A stretch of DNA of 64,000 nt from Acidimicrobiia bacterium (GTDB lineage: Bacteria > Actinomycetota > Acidimicrobiia > Acidimicrobiales > Aldehydirespiratoraceae), in NCBI GenBank assembly GCA_022820805.1, contig JAJEEV010000009.1:124001-188000 (forward strand), given 5' to 3'. This document shows positions 43,305 to 53,132 of the stretch, in pieces. Within the stretch, counting starts at the first letter, position 1. The number at the start of each line of letters is the position of its first letter. The translations under genes and the position numbers were made by a program. The notes beneath the pieces were generated by a model. It made no database searches. It was given only the letters and a program-made list of their open reading frames with translations, and had not been told where the DNA came from.

Positions 43305-44721
43305 AGGCGCTTCGCTTGTGGGGTAGCACGCTGCCGGCCGACGTATCGGCCCCGGGCGTCGCGTCGGCTTCAAGCGCTCCGATGGGACGCACGGTGCTCT
43401 CAACCGGCCCCAGTTCCGGGATGCGCTTGGAGTCGGACACCGCCCCCAGGTCCTCGAAGCGCCGTGCCTGGGGAAGCACCCTGCTCTCGAGCGAGCCCAC
43501 GCCCTTGTTGTAGGCAGTCAACGCCTGGTCGAGTCCCTTGCCCACACCGTGCATGTGCTCGGCGAAGATGCGGAGGCGGTCGTAGAGGTCCTTGCCGAGA
43601 TCCGCGATCCTCTGCGCGTTCTTCTGCATGTCCTGCTGTTGCCACGCCAGCGCCACCGTCCGCAGGAACGCCAGCAGCAGTCCCGGTGTGGCGATGAGCA
43701 CCCGGTGGTCGTGCCAGGCCCGCTCCCACAGCGTCGGCTGCACCTTCATGGCGGCGTCGAGGATCGGGTCTGCGGGCACGAACATCAGGACGAAGTCCGG
43801 TGATCCCGCCACCACGTCGTCGTAGTCCCGTTCGCTCAGGGTCTTGGCGTGCTTGGAGATGGCGGCCGCGTGATTGGCCAGCAAGGCGCGTTCCTCGCCG
43901 TCGTCGCCGGCCTCGTGGGCCTTCAGGTAGTTGTCCAGCGGCGCCTTGGCGTCGATGACGACCTTCAGCCCTCCGGGCACGCTCACGACCGCGTCGGGCC
44001 GCACGACGCTGCCGGGCACGGGTACGGTGTGCTGCGGGTAGTAGTCGATGTGCTGCTGCAGGCCTGAGAGCTCCAGGATGTTGCCCAGCTCCTGCTCGGC
44101 CCACTGGCCCCGGATGTTGGGCGAGCGCAAGGCCTCGCTGAGGCTGCCGGCGACCTGCTGGAGCGACGCGATCTGAGTGGTGAGCCGCTCGTAGGCCCCG
44201 ACCCGCTTCTGCTCGATCGCGCTGGCATGCTCGCCGAGCTTCTCGAGGCTCTCGCGGATCGGCGCCACCAGGCTGTCGATGGCCTCCCTGCGTTGCTCCA
44301 GTTCGGCTGCGCCCAGCTGTCTCTGGGTGTCGAACTGCTCCTTCGCCTGCCTGAGCAGCGAGTCGGTGCTGTCCTTCAGGACCCCGGCGGCCAGCCCCTT
44401 GAACTGGTTGTCCAGCTGCTCGCGGGCGCTCGCCAACTCCTCGGTGCGGGCCTTGTGGTCCGCCTTCACCGCGGCGAGCTCCGCCTGGGCCGCGCTCAGG
44501 TCCTGGCGGGCGGTGTCGCGCTCACGTCGAACGCCGTCCCGCTCGTCCCGGACCTGCCGCACCTCCCGGTCGCGCTCCTCGAGCTGGACCGTGAGCCGTG
44601 CGATGTCGCCCGGAGCGCCGGCCACGCCAGCGCGCCTGGTCCGAAGGATCGCGGCCCCCGCAGCCACCGCAGCCAGGGCGGTGAGGGCGGCAACGAGCAC
44701 GATTGCACCTGTGAGTTCCAT
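43303..44721 (-). CDS. rmuC: DNA recombination protein RmuC
   Basis: A 472-residue RmuC. One membrane helix is at residues 5-26, followed by a long coiled coil (about 40-215) and the RmuC nuclease-like domain with RGQWAEQELGNILELSGL, VVIDAKAPLDNYLKAHEAGD and FVLMFVPADPILDAAM. RmuC limits rearrangement at inverted repeats. The start ATG 44721 leads directly into the membrane helix. Confidence 0.92.
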   Translation of the reverse strand: MELTGAIVLVAALTALAAVAAGAAILRTRRAGVAGAPGDIARLTVQLEERDREVRQVRDERDGVRRERDTARQDLSAAQAELAAVKADHKARTEELASAREQLDNQFKGLAAGVLKDSTDSLLRQAKEQFDTQRQLGAAELEQRREAIDSLVAPIRESLEKLGEHASAIEQKRVGAYERLTTQIASLQQVAGSLSEALRSPNIRGQWAEQELGNILELSGLQQHIDYYPQHTVPVPGSVVRPDAVVSVPGGLKVVIDAKAPLDNYLKAHEAGDDGEERALLANHAAAISKHAKTLSERDYDDVVAGSPDFVLMFVPADPILDAAMKVQPTLWERAWHDHRVLIATPGLLLAFLRTVALAWQQQDMQKNAQRIADLGKDLYDRLRIFAEHMHGVGKGLDQALTAYNKGVGSLESRVLPQARRFEDLGAVSDSKRIPELGPVESTVRPIGALEADATPGADTSAGSVLPHKRSA

Positions 44722-44856
44722 GGCTTCGAAGGTACCTGCCCCCTATGACATCCCTAGGTGATGCCCCGTTCATGCGCCCTGCAGGTCCCCCGTTGCGAGC
44801 CCGACAGAGCGTAGATATCAATAAGTATCATGTAATAATAATGCCACAGGCTCCGG

Positions 44857-45831
44857 ATGGCTACGGCGTGGGCCGGCGGAATGGAGGCGTTGGTGGGCGA
44901 CGAACGGGTCTTGAGGCGGATGCGGCGCCAGTACGGGCTTGTCTCGCGCGAGCAAGCGCTCGCCGATGGGCTGACCGAGGGTCAGATCAAGTACCGGCTG
45001 CGCACGGGCAAGTGGGCCACCGAGGCACGAGGCGTCTACCGGCACGCGGCCGTCCGTCCGACTGCGCTGTCGAGGCTGCTGGCCGTCTGCTTGGCGCACA
45101 GTGCGCTGGCCAGTCACCGGTCAGCGGCAGCCCTCTTCGGGGTCGATGGCTACACACTCGATTGTGTCGAGATTGTCGTTCCACCGCGGAGAAGCCTGAC
45201 TGTCCACGGCGTGACGGTCCACGAGTCGACTCAGATGGGGTTGGCACGGCCTACGGAACGTCGAGGAGTTCCTTGCACGGGGCTTCCGAGGACGGTGCTT
45301 GACCTAGCCGCGGTGGTGAGCCGGAAGCGTCTCGACCGCACGATCGACGCCGTCCTGCGAGACCGGCAGCTACGGCCATCGGACCTCTACGGAGTGCTGG
45401 CATCACACGCACGCCGGGGGCGAACCGGCTGCGGAGCCCTGCGGGCCTCCCTCGAGGCCCGCCTGGGCGACGACCCCGTTCCGCTGAGTGAATGGAGCCG
45501 GATGGTGCAGGACCTCCTTGTCGATGCTGGACTCGGCCGGCCCCGGCTCGAGTATCGGATCTGCCGCGCCGACGGATCTCTGGTCGCCCAAGTCGACCTC
45601 GCCTATCCCAACCGCCGGTTGGCCATCGAACTCGACAGCGTCCAGTACCACCTGAACCGGGAATCGTTCGTGTCCGACCCTCGTCGACGCAACCGCCTTA
45701 TGGTCGCGGGCTGGAATGTGCTTACCTTCACCTGGGACGACTACATCAACCGACCTGCAGATCTCTGCTTGACCGTCGCCGCCACGCTCGACTCCGCTTC
45801 GCGGCGAAATTCCGGCTGGCAGGGTCCATAA
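44857..45831 (+). CDS. AbiEi-type antitoxin N-domain protein with DUF559-like C-domain
   Basis: A 324-residue actinobacterial protein. The N-terminal winged-helix-like part (LVSREQALADGLTEGQIKYR, then GVYRHAAVRPT) is the AbiEi antitoxin-like domain. The C-terminal part has VDLAYPNRRLAIELDS and NRLMVAGWNVLTFTWDDYIN, which is DUF559/VSR endonuclease-like. No toxin gene is adjacent; orphan copies are common in actinobacteria. The region upstream is AT-rich (ATCAATAAGTATCATGTAAT), unlike the rest of the window. Confidence 0.8.
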   Translation: MATAWAGGMEALVGDERVLRRMRRQYGLVSREQALADGLTEGQIKYRLRTGKWATEARGVYRHAAVRPTALSRLLAVCLAHSALASHRSAAALFGVDGYTLDCVEIVVPPRRSLTVHGVTVHESTQMGLARPTERRGVPCTGLPRTVLDLAAVVSRKRLDRTIDAVLRDRQLRPSDLYGVLASHARRGRTGCGALRASLEARLGDDPVPLSEWSRMVQDLLVDAGLGRPRLEYRICRADGSLVAQVDLAYPNRRLAIELDSVQYHLNRESFVSDPRRRNRLMVAGWNVLTFTWDDYINRPADLCLTVAATLDSASRRNSGWQGP

Positions 45832-45889
45832 TCGCCCACAACCACCGGAAGTTCGATTGCGGGGGGAGATAGGCAGGCAACCATTTGGG

Positions 45890-46765
45890 TCAGCGGCTGT
45901 GGGAGGCTTGCCAGGTGACGGTGGCGGCTACCTGGTTGAACGTGAAGACGTGCAGGCCGGTCACGCCGAGGTCGTCCAGGGACGGGCTCAGGGCCATCAG
46001 TATGTGGTCGGGGTCGTAGTTGGGCGAAGTCATCAGCTTCATGACGGCGGCTCGGTTCTTGCGGAGATAGCGCAGCGAGGGCCCCACGCCCAGGCGGGCG
46101 CCCATGGTGAGCAGCTTGGCCCGGTCCACTACCCCCGAGATCCCCAGGTGCACCGGCAGCGTCAGCCCCGCGGCCCGCTCGCCTCGCAGCCAGTCCTCGA
46201 TGCGCTCCGGGTCGAAGCACATCTGCGTGCTGCAGTAGCCCTCCACGCCGGCCTCCGCCAGCAGCGCCTGCTTGGTGTGCAGGGCCTCATGGAGTACCTC
46301 CTCCTCGATCAGGGGATGGCCGTGCGGGTAGGCGGTCACGCCGATCGTGGTCAGCCCGTGGTCGCACTCCAGCAGGTCGCGTAGGAAAGTGGACGCGTCC
46401 GAGTAGGCGCCGGGCGACTCCACGTCCCCGCCGACCAGGAACATGGTCGACACCCCGGCCGAGCGCAACCACCCAGCCAGCTCGGTCACCCGGGCCCGAT
46501 CAGCCACCAGCCGGGCCGAGACATGCGGGATGGCCTCATGGCCGAACTCCATCAACCGCTCAGTGATCTCGCAGGTGGCGTTCTGGCCCTTCACCGGCGA
46601 CGCGGTCACCGACACCCGGGAGCCGGCCGGCAGGGCCTCGATCGCCGCGTCGAGGCTCTTGAGGGGGATGACCTCGAAGGTCAGGTCCCGAACGAGGTGC
46701 AGCCGGTAGTGGCGGGCCCCGAGGGTCTCCGCCGACAGCGGGGCGCGCCGCAGCTTCGACAGCAT
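45890..46765 (-). CDS. metF: Methylenetetrahydrofolate reductase
   Basis: A 291-residue MetF-like TIM-barrel flavoprotein that converts methylene-THF to methyl-THF. The barrel elements are SRVSVTASPVKGQNATCEIT, MEFGHEAIPHVSARLVADRA, FLVGGDVESPG and TIGVTAYPHGHPLIEEEVL. YCSTQMCFDPERIEDWL and LGVTGLHVFTFNQVAAT are near the C terminus. It is 16 bp after fhs on the same strand, so one transcript with fhs is likely. Confidence 0.9.
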   Translation of the reverse strand: MLSKLRRAPLSAETLGARHYRLHLVRDLTFEVIPLKSLDAAIEALPAGSRVSVTASPVKGQNATCEITERLMEFGHEAIPHVSARLVADRARVTELAGWLRSAGVSTMFLVGGDVESPGAYSDASTFLRDLLECDHGLTTIGVTAYPHGHPLIEEEVLHEALHTKQALLAEAGVEGYCSTQMCFDPERIEDWLRGERAAGLTLPVHLGISGVVDRAKLLTMGARLGVGPSLRYLRKNRAAVMKLMTSPNYDPDHILMALSPSLDDLGVTGLHVFTFNQVAATVTWQASHSR

Positions 46766-46781
46766 CCGCTCGGTCGGACCG

Positions 46782-48485
46782 TCAGCTGAGGCCGACGATG
46801 TTGCCGTCGGCGTCGATGTCGATGCCCATCGCGGCCGGAACCCGGCCCAAGCCCGGCATGGTGCGCATGTCGCCGCAGATGGGGTACACGAATCCGGCGC
46901 CCACCGACGCCCGCACCTCGCGGACCGGCAGCGTCCATCCGGTCGGGGCGCCCTTCAGCGAGGGATCCGACGAGATCGACAGGTGCGTCTTGGCGATGCA
47001 CACCGGCAGGTTCCCGAATCCGGCGTCGGTGTAGGTGGCCAGTTGCTTGTTGGCGGTAGCGGAGTACTCCACCCCGTCGGCGCCGTACACCCGGGTGGCG
47101 ACCGCCTCGATCTTGGACTTGAGCGACGCATCGTCGGGGTACAGGACCTTGAACTCGCTGGGCTCCTCGGCTGCTTCGGCCACGGCCTCGGCCAGCGCCG
47201 TCGCGCCCCGGCCGCCGTCGGCGAAGTGGGTGGTCACTGCGGAGCGGGCGTCGTATTCGGCTGCGATCTCGCCGATGGCGGCGATGTCGGCCGCGTGGTC
47301 CTCGGGGAACACGTTGATGGCCACCACCGGCGTGCAACCGTGGATGCGCATGTTCTCGAGCTGCTTGCGGAGGTTGTCGCCCCCGGCGTGGACCTCGTCG
47401 GGGTTCTCGGCCAGCAGCGCCTCGGGCAGGGGTCGCCCGGCCACGATCCTGTGCTTGCCCGAGTGGGCCTTGAGCCCCCGGACGGTGGCGACGAGCACGG
47501 CGGCGTCGGGGGCGATACCCGAGTAGCGGCACTTGATGTTGAAGAACCGCTCGGCGCCCATGTCGGCACCGAAGCCGGCCTCGGTGAGCAGGAAGTCCGA
47601 CGTGCGGATGCCCACCTGGTCGGCCACGATCGAGGAGTTGCCGGTGGCAATGTTGCCGAACGGACCGGTGTGCACCAGCGCCGGGGTGTTCTCCAGCGTC
47701 TGCATGAGGTTGGGCTTGATGGCCTCGCGCAGGATCACAGCCATCGACCCGGCCACGCCGATCTCCTCGGCGGTGACGGGCGTGCCCGCCTTGGTGTATC
47801 CGACCACGATGCGTCCGAGCCGGGCCCGCAGGTCGTGCAGCCCGGTGCACAGCGCCAGCGCGGCCATCACCTCGGAGGCCGCGGTGATGTCGAAGCCGGA
47901 CTCCCGGGGCACGCCGTCGAGCCGCCCGCCCAACCCCAGCGTGATGTTGCGCAGGGCCCGGTCGTTCACGTCGAGAACCCGGCGCCAGGTGATGTTGTGG
48001 ATGTCCAGACCCGACTCGTTGCCGTGGTAGAGGTGGGCGTCGACCATGGCCGAGCACAGGTTGTGGGCCGCGGTCACGGCGTGCATGTCGCCGGTGAGGT
48101 GAAGGTTGAAGAGCTCCATGGGCACGACCTGGCTGTAGCCGCCGCCGGCCGCGCCGCCCTTGATCCCGAACGTGGGACCCATAGAGGGCTGCCGGATCGC
48201 GATGGTGGCGCTGCGGCCTATGTGCTGGAAGGCCTGTCCCAGTCCGACCGTGGTGGTCGTCTTGCCCTCGCCGAGCGGCGTGGGGGTGATGGCCGAGACC
48301 ACCACATACCGGGCCTTGGGCCGGCCGGCGGAGGCCATGGCCTCGACCGCGTCGAGGCTGACCTTGGCTGAGCCGGCGCCGTAGGGCTCCAGCATCTCCG
48401 CCGGTATTCCGGCGTCGGCGGCGATCTCGCCGAGGGGCTTCAGCTTGGCCTGGGAGGCGATCTCCAGGTCGGACGGAAACGGCAT
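46782..48485 (-). CDS. fhs: Formate-tetrahydrofolate ligase
   Basis: A 567-residue formyl-THF synthetase. The ATP-binding motif is TPTPLGEGKTTTTVGLGQAF near 66-85, and other conserved segments are FGIKGGAAGGGYSQVVPMEL and GFDITAASEVMAALALCTG. The enzyme can make 10-formyl-THF from formate or run in reverse to make ATP and formate. With folD and formate dehydrogenase nearby, the reverse direction fits. Its promoter region holds the second GTTCCG-N5-CGGAAC site. Confidence 0.95.
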   Translation of the reverse strand: MPFPSDLEIASQAKLKPLGEIAADAGIPAEMLEPYGAGSAKVSLDAVEAMASAGRPKARYVVVSAITPTPLGEGKTTTTVGLGQAFQHIGRSATIAIRQPSMGPTFGIKGGAAGGGYSQVVPMELFNLHLTGDMHAVTAAHNLCSAMVDAHLYHGNESGLDIHNITWRRVLDVNDRALRNITLGLGGRLDGVPRESGFDITAASEVMAALALCTGLHDLRARLGRIVVGYTKAGTPVTAEEIGVAGSMAVILREAIKPNLMQTLENTPALVHTGPFGNIATGNSSIVADQVGIRTSDFLLTEAGFGADMGAERFFNIKCRYSGIAPDAAVLVATVRGLKAHSGKHRIVAGRPLPEALLAENPDEVHAGGDNLRKQLENMRIHGCTPVVAINVFPEDHAADIAAIGEIAAEYDARSAVTTHFADGGRGATALAEAVAEAAEEPSEFKVLYPDDASLKSKIEAVATRVYGADGVEYSATANKQLATYTDAGFGNLPVCIAKTHLSISSDPSLKGAPTGWTLPVREVRASVGAGFVYPICGDMRTMPGLGRVPAAMGIDIDADGNIVGLS

Positions 48486-48573
48486 CGTTGCCCTTCCTTT
48501 CGCGGTGGTGTTGCGCGGTTACCGGCGCCAACTGGAGTGTTGCCACGGCACCACCCCGGAGGGTAGCTTGTCG

Positions 48574-48608
48574 TTCCGTATCTCGGAACGATTCCGCATT
48601 ACAGAACA
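48574..48608. promoter_or_regulatory. Palindromic operator between fhs and the dimethylglycine dehydrogenase-like gene
   Basis: Perfect GTTCCG-TATCT-CGGAAC at 48574-48590, with a second degenerate copy ATTCCG-CATTA-CAGAAC at 48592-48608, 18 bp apart. This matches the site at 41351-41367. It lies 89 bp before the fhs start and about 90 bp before the other gene, so it can serve both divergent units. Confidence 0.65.
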
Positions 48609-48698
48609 CACCGCGGTGCCCGTCCCGGGGCGGTCGCCGTCAGGCGCGGCAGATCCGAGGCTCGCCGTGCCCCAGGACCCGATGAGGGAGGACTGCAG

Positions 48699-51233
48699 GT
48701 GAGCGACTTTCCGACCAGCGCGAAGTGCGTGGTGATCGGGGCCGGCATCGTCGGCAATTGCCTGGTGGGTCACCTGACCAAGCTCGGCTGGAACGACCTG
48801 GTGCTGGTGGACAAGGGCCCACTGCCCAACCCGGGCGGCTCCACCGGGCACGCGTCGAACTTCATCTTCCCCGTGGACCACAACAAGGAGATGTGCCTGC
48901 TCGGCGTGCAGAGCGCCAACCAGTACCGCGACCTCGACCTGTCCGTCGACTCCGGCGGGATCGAGGTGGCCCGCACCCCCGAGCGCATGGACGAGCTGCA
49001 GCGCCGGATGACCTCAGCCAGCGCCTGGGGCGTGGAGGCCCACCTGTTGACCCCGGACGAGGTGGGCGAGCTATGCCCCTTCATCAACACCGACATCGTC
49101 CTGGGCGGCTTCTACTGCCCGACCGTCTCGGTGGTCGACTCCCTCGAGACCGGCACCGTCATGCGTCGCCTGGCCATCGACAACGGCTGCCGGGTCCTGG
49201 CCAACACCGAGGTGCTCGACATCGTGACCGAGCCCGGCCCCAACCCCGGCGACCACACCGTGAAGGCCGTGGTCACCAGCGCCGGGACCATCGAGGCCGA
49301 GTACGTCGTGATCGCCTGCGGCGTGTGGTCCAACCGTCTGGCCAACATGGCCGGGGCCCACATCCCGCTGGTGCCGGCCGTGCACCAGATGGCCGACGTC
49401 GGACCGATGGACATCCTGGCCGCCACCGGCAACGAGATCGGCTACCCGATCGTGCGCGACATGGACACGTTCTGCTACGAGCGCCAGACCGCGGGCTCGA
49501 TGGAGGTGGGCTCCTACGCCCACCGGCCCATCTTCCACCACCCCGACGACATCCCCTCCAACGAGGAGGCTGCGCTGTCGCCCACCGAGATGCCGTTCAC
49601 CGCCGACGACTTCGACCCGCAGATGGAGCAGGCCATCGAGCTGATGGACATGCTGGGCGACGCCGAGATCAAGTACGCCATCAACGGCCTGCTGTCGCTG
49701 ACGCCCGACGCCATGCCGTGCCTGGGCGAGGTGCCCGAGGTGCGCAACCTGTGGTCGGCGGCCGCGGTCTGGGTGAAGGAGGGCCCGGGCATGGCCCAGG
49801 TGGTGGCCGAGTGGATGACCTTCGGCTATCCCCGGGTGATCGACGCCCACGGCGCCGACATCTCCCGCTTCTACCCCGAGGAGCGCCCCGACGAGCACAT
49901 CTGGGCCCGCTCGGCCGAGCACTTCAACAAGACCTACGGCATCGTGCACCCCGCCGAGCAGTGGGAGAGCCGCCGCAACCTGCGGGTCGGGCCGTACTTC
50001 TCCCGCCAGGAGGAGCTGGGCGCCTTCTTCTTCCAGGCCCGCACCTGGGAGCGGCCCCAGTGGTTCGAGTCCAACGCCGACCTCGTCGAGCGCTACGGGC
50101 TGGAGGACCGCGAGGTGGAGTGGGACGCCCGCTGGTGGAGCCCGATCACCGTCGCGGAGCACCTCAACCTGCGGGACAACTGCGGGCTGGTCGACCTGAG
50201 CGCCTTCCAGATCTACGAGCTGACCGGACCGGGGGCGGTGGCCTACGCCGACCGTCTCGCGGTCAACAGGATCGACGTTCCGGTCGGGCGTTCCATCTAC
50301 ACGCCGTGGCTGACCCCCGACGGCGGCTTCCACTCCGACCTCACCATGATGCGCCTCGGGGAGGACAGGGTCCGGGTCGTGACCGGCGTGTTCGACGGCG
50401 GTCGTGACGAGTTCTGGGCCCGACGGCACATGCCGACCGACGGCTCGGTGAGCTTCGCCAACGTCACCGACGACATCACCACGCTCGGCCTGTGGGGGCC
50501 CAACGCCCCGGCGGTGCTCGGCGCCCTGTGCGACGCCGACCCGAGCCAGGCCGGCTCGCCCTACGGCTCCCTGATCGACGTCGAACTCGACTGCGGCGCC
50601 GGCGCGCCGGTGGCGGCCACCCTGTTCCGCATCTCGTACGTGGGCGACACCGGCTGGGAGATCTACCTGGCCTGGGACGACGGCCCCGCCGTGTGGGACG
50701 CCCTGATGCGGGTCGGCGCCGACCACGGGCTGCGGCCCACCGGCGGCGGCGTGTACGGCACCTCCGGCCGCCTCGAGAAGGGCTACCGGCTGATGGGAGC
50801 CGAGCTGGAGAGCGAGTACAACCCGCTCGAGGCAGGACTGGCCCGGCCGAGGGTGAAGGCCGCCGACTTCATTGGCAAGGAGGCCTACCTGGCTGCCAGG
50901 GAGGCCGGCGACCCCGAGGTGCAGATGTGCGTGCTCACGGTGGAGGACCTGCACGACAGCCGGGGCCGCAAGCGCTACATGCAGGGCGGCAACGAGCCCA
51001 TCCTCACCCTCGACGGCGACCGCATCGTCGACTCCCACGGCCGGGTGTCGCGGGTCACTACCGCAGGCCCGGGCCCCTCGGTGGGCAGGCACCTGCTGAT
51101 GGCCTACCTGCCGGCCGAGCTGGCAGTGCCCGGTACGGACCTCCAGGTGATGTACATGAACGAGCTGTTCCCGGTGCGGGTGGCCGGCACGGGAGCGGTG
51201 TTCGATCCGGACGACTCCCGCATGAAGGGCTGA
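48699..51233 (+). CDS. Dimethylglycine/sarcosine dehydrogenase-like flavoprotein with GcvT domain
   Basis: An 844-residue multidomain enzyme. The N-terminal DAO domain has the FAD motif VVIGAGIVGNCLVGHL near 10-25 and GGSTGHASNFIFPVDH near 46-61, whose histidine is the place of covalent flavin in relatives. An FAO-type linker is at about 385-440. GcvT domains at about 440-840 include HLNLRDNCGLVDLSAFQIYE, YTPWLTPDGGFHSDLTMMRL and GTSGRLEKGYRLMGAELESE. It would oxidise N-methyl groups of dimethylglycine or sarcosine and pass them to THF as methylene-THF. Electrons would go to EtfBA, encoded next. GTG 48699 is the start. Confidence 0.88.
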   Translation: MSDFPTSAKCVVIGAGIVGNCLVGHLTKLGWNDLVLVDKGPLPNPGGSTGHASNFIFPVDHNKEMCLLGVQSANQYRDLDLSVDSGGIEVARTPERMDELQRRMTSASAWGVEAHLLTPDEVGELCPFINTDIVLGGFYCPTVSVVDSLETGTVMRRLAIDNGCRVLANTEVLDIVTEPGPNPGDHTVKAVVTSAGTIEAEYVVIACGVWSNRLANMAGAHIPLVPAVHQMADVGPMDILAATGNEIGYPIVRDMDTFCYERQTAGSMEVGSYAHRPIFHHPDDIPSNEEAALSPTEMPFTADDFDPQMEQAIELMDMLGDAEIKYAINGLLSLTPDAMPCLGEVPEVRNLWSAAAVWVKEGPGMAQVVAEWMTFGYPRVIDAHGADISRFYPEERPDEHIWARSAEHFNKTYGIVHPAEQWESRRNLRVGPYFSRQEELGAFFFQARTWERPQWFESNADLVERYGLEDREVEWDARWWSPITVAEHLNLRDNCGLVDLSAFQIYELTGPGAVAYADRLAVNRIDVPVGRSIYTPWLTPDGGFHSDLTMMRLGEDRVRVVTGVFDGGRDEFWARRHMPTDGSVSFANVTDDITTLGLWGPNAPAVLGALCDADPSQAGSPYGSLIDVELDCGAGAPVAATLFRISYVGDTGWEIYLAWDDGPAVWDALMRVGADHGLRPTGGGVYGTSGRLEKGYRLMGAELESEYNPLEAGLARPRVKAADFIGKEAYLAAREAGDPEVQMCVLTVEDLHDSRGRKRYMQGGNEPILTLDGDRIVDSHGRVSRVTTAGPGPSVGRHLLMAYLPAELAVPGTDLQVMYMNELFPVRVAGTGAVFDPDDSRMKG

Positions 51234-51305
51234 GAGGCCGGATCGGATGGCGACGACGCCGGGGTCGGTGCGGCCGGCTCCTGAGGGCTGACGGGCGGCG
51301 GGCGA

Positions 51306-52070
51306 ATGCGAATCCTGTGCTGCGTGAAACGGGTGCCCGCGCCGGGTGCCCGCATCAACGTGACCGGCGACGGCCTGGCCGTCGACGCCGCCCACCTGGG
51401 CTTCACCACCAGCCCCCATGAGGAGTGCGGCGTCGAGGAGGCGGTGCAGATCACCGAACGCGAGGGCGGCGAGGTGACCGTGCTGACCCTGGGTCCGGCC
51501 GAGGCGGCCGAGCAGCTGCGCTACGCGGCCTCGGTGGGCGCCCACCATGGCGTGCTCGTCCAGACCGAGGTCGAGGCCTGGGATCCCCAGCGCACGGCGC
51601 GGGCCCTGACCGCGGCGATCGAGTCGCTGGAGGAGTCCGGCGGCCCCTTCGATCTGATCCTGTTCGGCAACGAGTCGGCCGACTCGGGGGGTTTCCAGGT
51701 GGGAGTGCGGGTGGCCTACGCCCTCGGGCGGCCCATCGTCAACGGGATCAAGGGAATCGAGACCGACGGATCGACCGTTCGGGCCCGGCGCGAGATCGAC
51801 GGCGGCTTCGAGGTCTACGAACTGGCCATGCCGGCCGCTCTCGGGGTCAAGGAGGGCATCAACCTGCCCAGGTACCCGACCATGAGAGGCCGCCTCGCGT
51901 CCAAGAAGCTGGCCATCACCACCATGGAGATCGACGCTGAGGCCGGCGGCCAGGCCCTGGTGCGCCTGCACCGGCCCACCGAGACCCTGTCGCAGACCAC
52001 GATCCTGGGCCACGGCCCCGAAGCCGCCGCCGCGGTGGTGGACGTGCTCGAGGAGCTGGGGGTGCTGTGA
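51306..52070 (+). CDS. etfB: Electron transfer flavoprotein beta subunit
   Basis: A 254-residue EtfB (ETF small subunit). The N terminus MRILCCVKRVPAPGARINVT is typical. DLILFGNESADSGGFQVGVR near 119-138 and LPRYPTMRGRLASKKLAI near 190-207 are family blocks. It would accept electrons from the flavoprotein dehydrogenase upstream. It is 72 bp after that gene and overlaps etfA. Confidence 0.92.
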   Translation: MRILCCVKRVPAPGARINVTGDGLAVDAAHLGFTTSPHEECGVEEAVQITEREGGEVTVLTLGPAEAAEQLRYAASVGAHHGVLVQTEVEAWDPQRTARALTAAIESLEESGGPFDLILFGNESADSGGFQVGVRVAYALGRPIVNGIKGIETDGSTVRARREIDGGFEVYELAMPAALGVKEGINLPRYPTMRGRLASKKLAITTMEIDAEAGGQALVRLHRPTETLSQTTILGHGPEAAAAVVDVLEELGVL

Positions 52071-53077
52071 TGCTGCTGGTGGTGCTGGAGCACGACCGGG
52101 GCACGCTCGGCGAGCCGGGCCGGGAGGCCCTGACGTTCGGCCGGACGCTGGCCGTGAAGATGGGCGCCGAGATGCATGCGGCCGTGATCGGCGCCGGCGC
52201 CCCCGAAGCGGCCGGTCCGGATGCGATCGCGGCCGAGGCCGGCGACCACGGCGCGGCGCACGTGTACACGGTGGACAGCGAGGTGCTCAGCGACTTCGGC
52301 CCCGAGGCGTGGGGCGAGTCCATCGCCCTCATCACGGCCTTGGTGGGCGCCGACGCGGTCCTGGCCTGCGGCAGCGAGCGCGGCAACGAGGTCATGGCCC
52401 AGGCCGCGGTCCGCCTCGACGCACCGATGGTGGCCAACTGCACCGACATCGCGCCGCCGGGCGAGCCGGACGGCCAGTGGTCGATGACCCGGGTGCAGTG
52501 GGGAGGCTCGCTGCTGGAGGACGCCACCCTGAGCGCAGCCGGCCCGGCCCTGCTGACCTGCGCCCTTCACACGGTGGCGTCGTCGCCGGCGAAGCCCGCG
52601 CCCGACTCGGTGCCCGAGGTCCAGACCGTCGACATCGACCTTCCATCCGAGTTGGCCCGCACCGTCGTGAAGGAGCGGGTTGTGTTGGAGGCCGGCGTCA
52701 CGCTGCCCACCGCACCCGTCGTGGTGGGCGGCGGCCGCGGCGTCGGCTCCGCCGAGGGGTTCGCCCCGCTGGAGGAGCTGGCCGAGCTCCTCGGCGGGAG
52801 GGTCGGCTGCAGCCGGGCGGTCACCAACAACGGCTGGCGGCCCCACTCGGACCAGGTCGGCCAGACCGGCACCCGCATCGCCCCGGAGATCTACATCGCC
52901 TCGGGCATCTCCGGCGCCATCCAGCACTGGGTGGGCGCCATGGGCTCCAAGCACATCCTGGCCGTCAACATCGACCCGGAGGCCAACATGGTGGTGAAGG
53001 CGGACTGGGCCGTGATAGGGGACCTGCACCAGGTCATTCCGGCCATCAGCGCCGAGATCCGCCGCCGCTGGTCGTGA
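52067..53077 (+). CDS. etfA: Electron transfer flavoprotein alpha subunit
   Basis: A 336-residue EtfA. The FAD-binding C-terminal domain is clear: VVVGGGRGVGSAEGF near 223-237, GCSRAVTNNGWRPHSDQVGQ with TGTRIAPEIYIASGISGAIQ, and ILAVNIDPEANMVVKADW near the end. The start is GTG 52067 or ATG 52070, overlapping the etfB stop. Acts with EtfB to carry electrons toward the respiratory chain. Confidence 0.93.
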   Translation: MMLLVVLEHDRGTLGEPGREALTFGRTLAVKMGAEMHAAVIGAGAPEAAGPDAIAAEAGDHGAAHVYTVDSEVLSDFGPEAWGESIALITALVGADAVLACGSERGNEVMAQAAVRLDAPMVANCTDIAPPGEPDGQWSMTRVQWGGSLLEDATLSAAGPALLTCALHTVASSPAKPAPDSVPEVQTVDIDLPSELARTVVKERVVLEAGVTLPTAPVVVGGGRGVGSAEGFAPLEELAELLGGRVGCSRAVTNNGWRPHSDQVGQTGTRIAPEIYIASGISGAIQHWVGAMGSKHILAVNIDPEANMVVKADWAVIGDLHQVIPAISAEIRRRWS

Positions 53078-53132
53078 CCAGCGGCCCGGCCATGACCTAC
53101 GGATTCGATCAACTCGCGAGGCCCCTTAGGCT

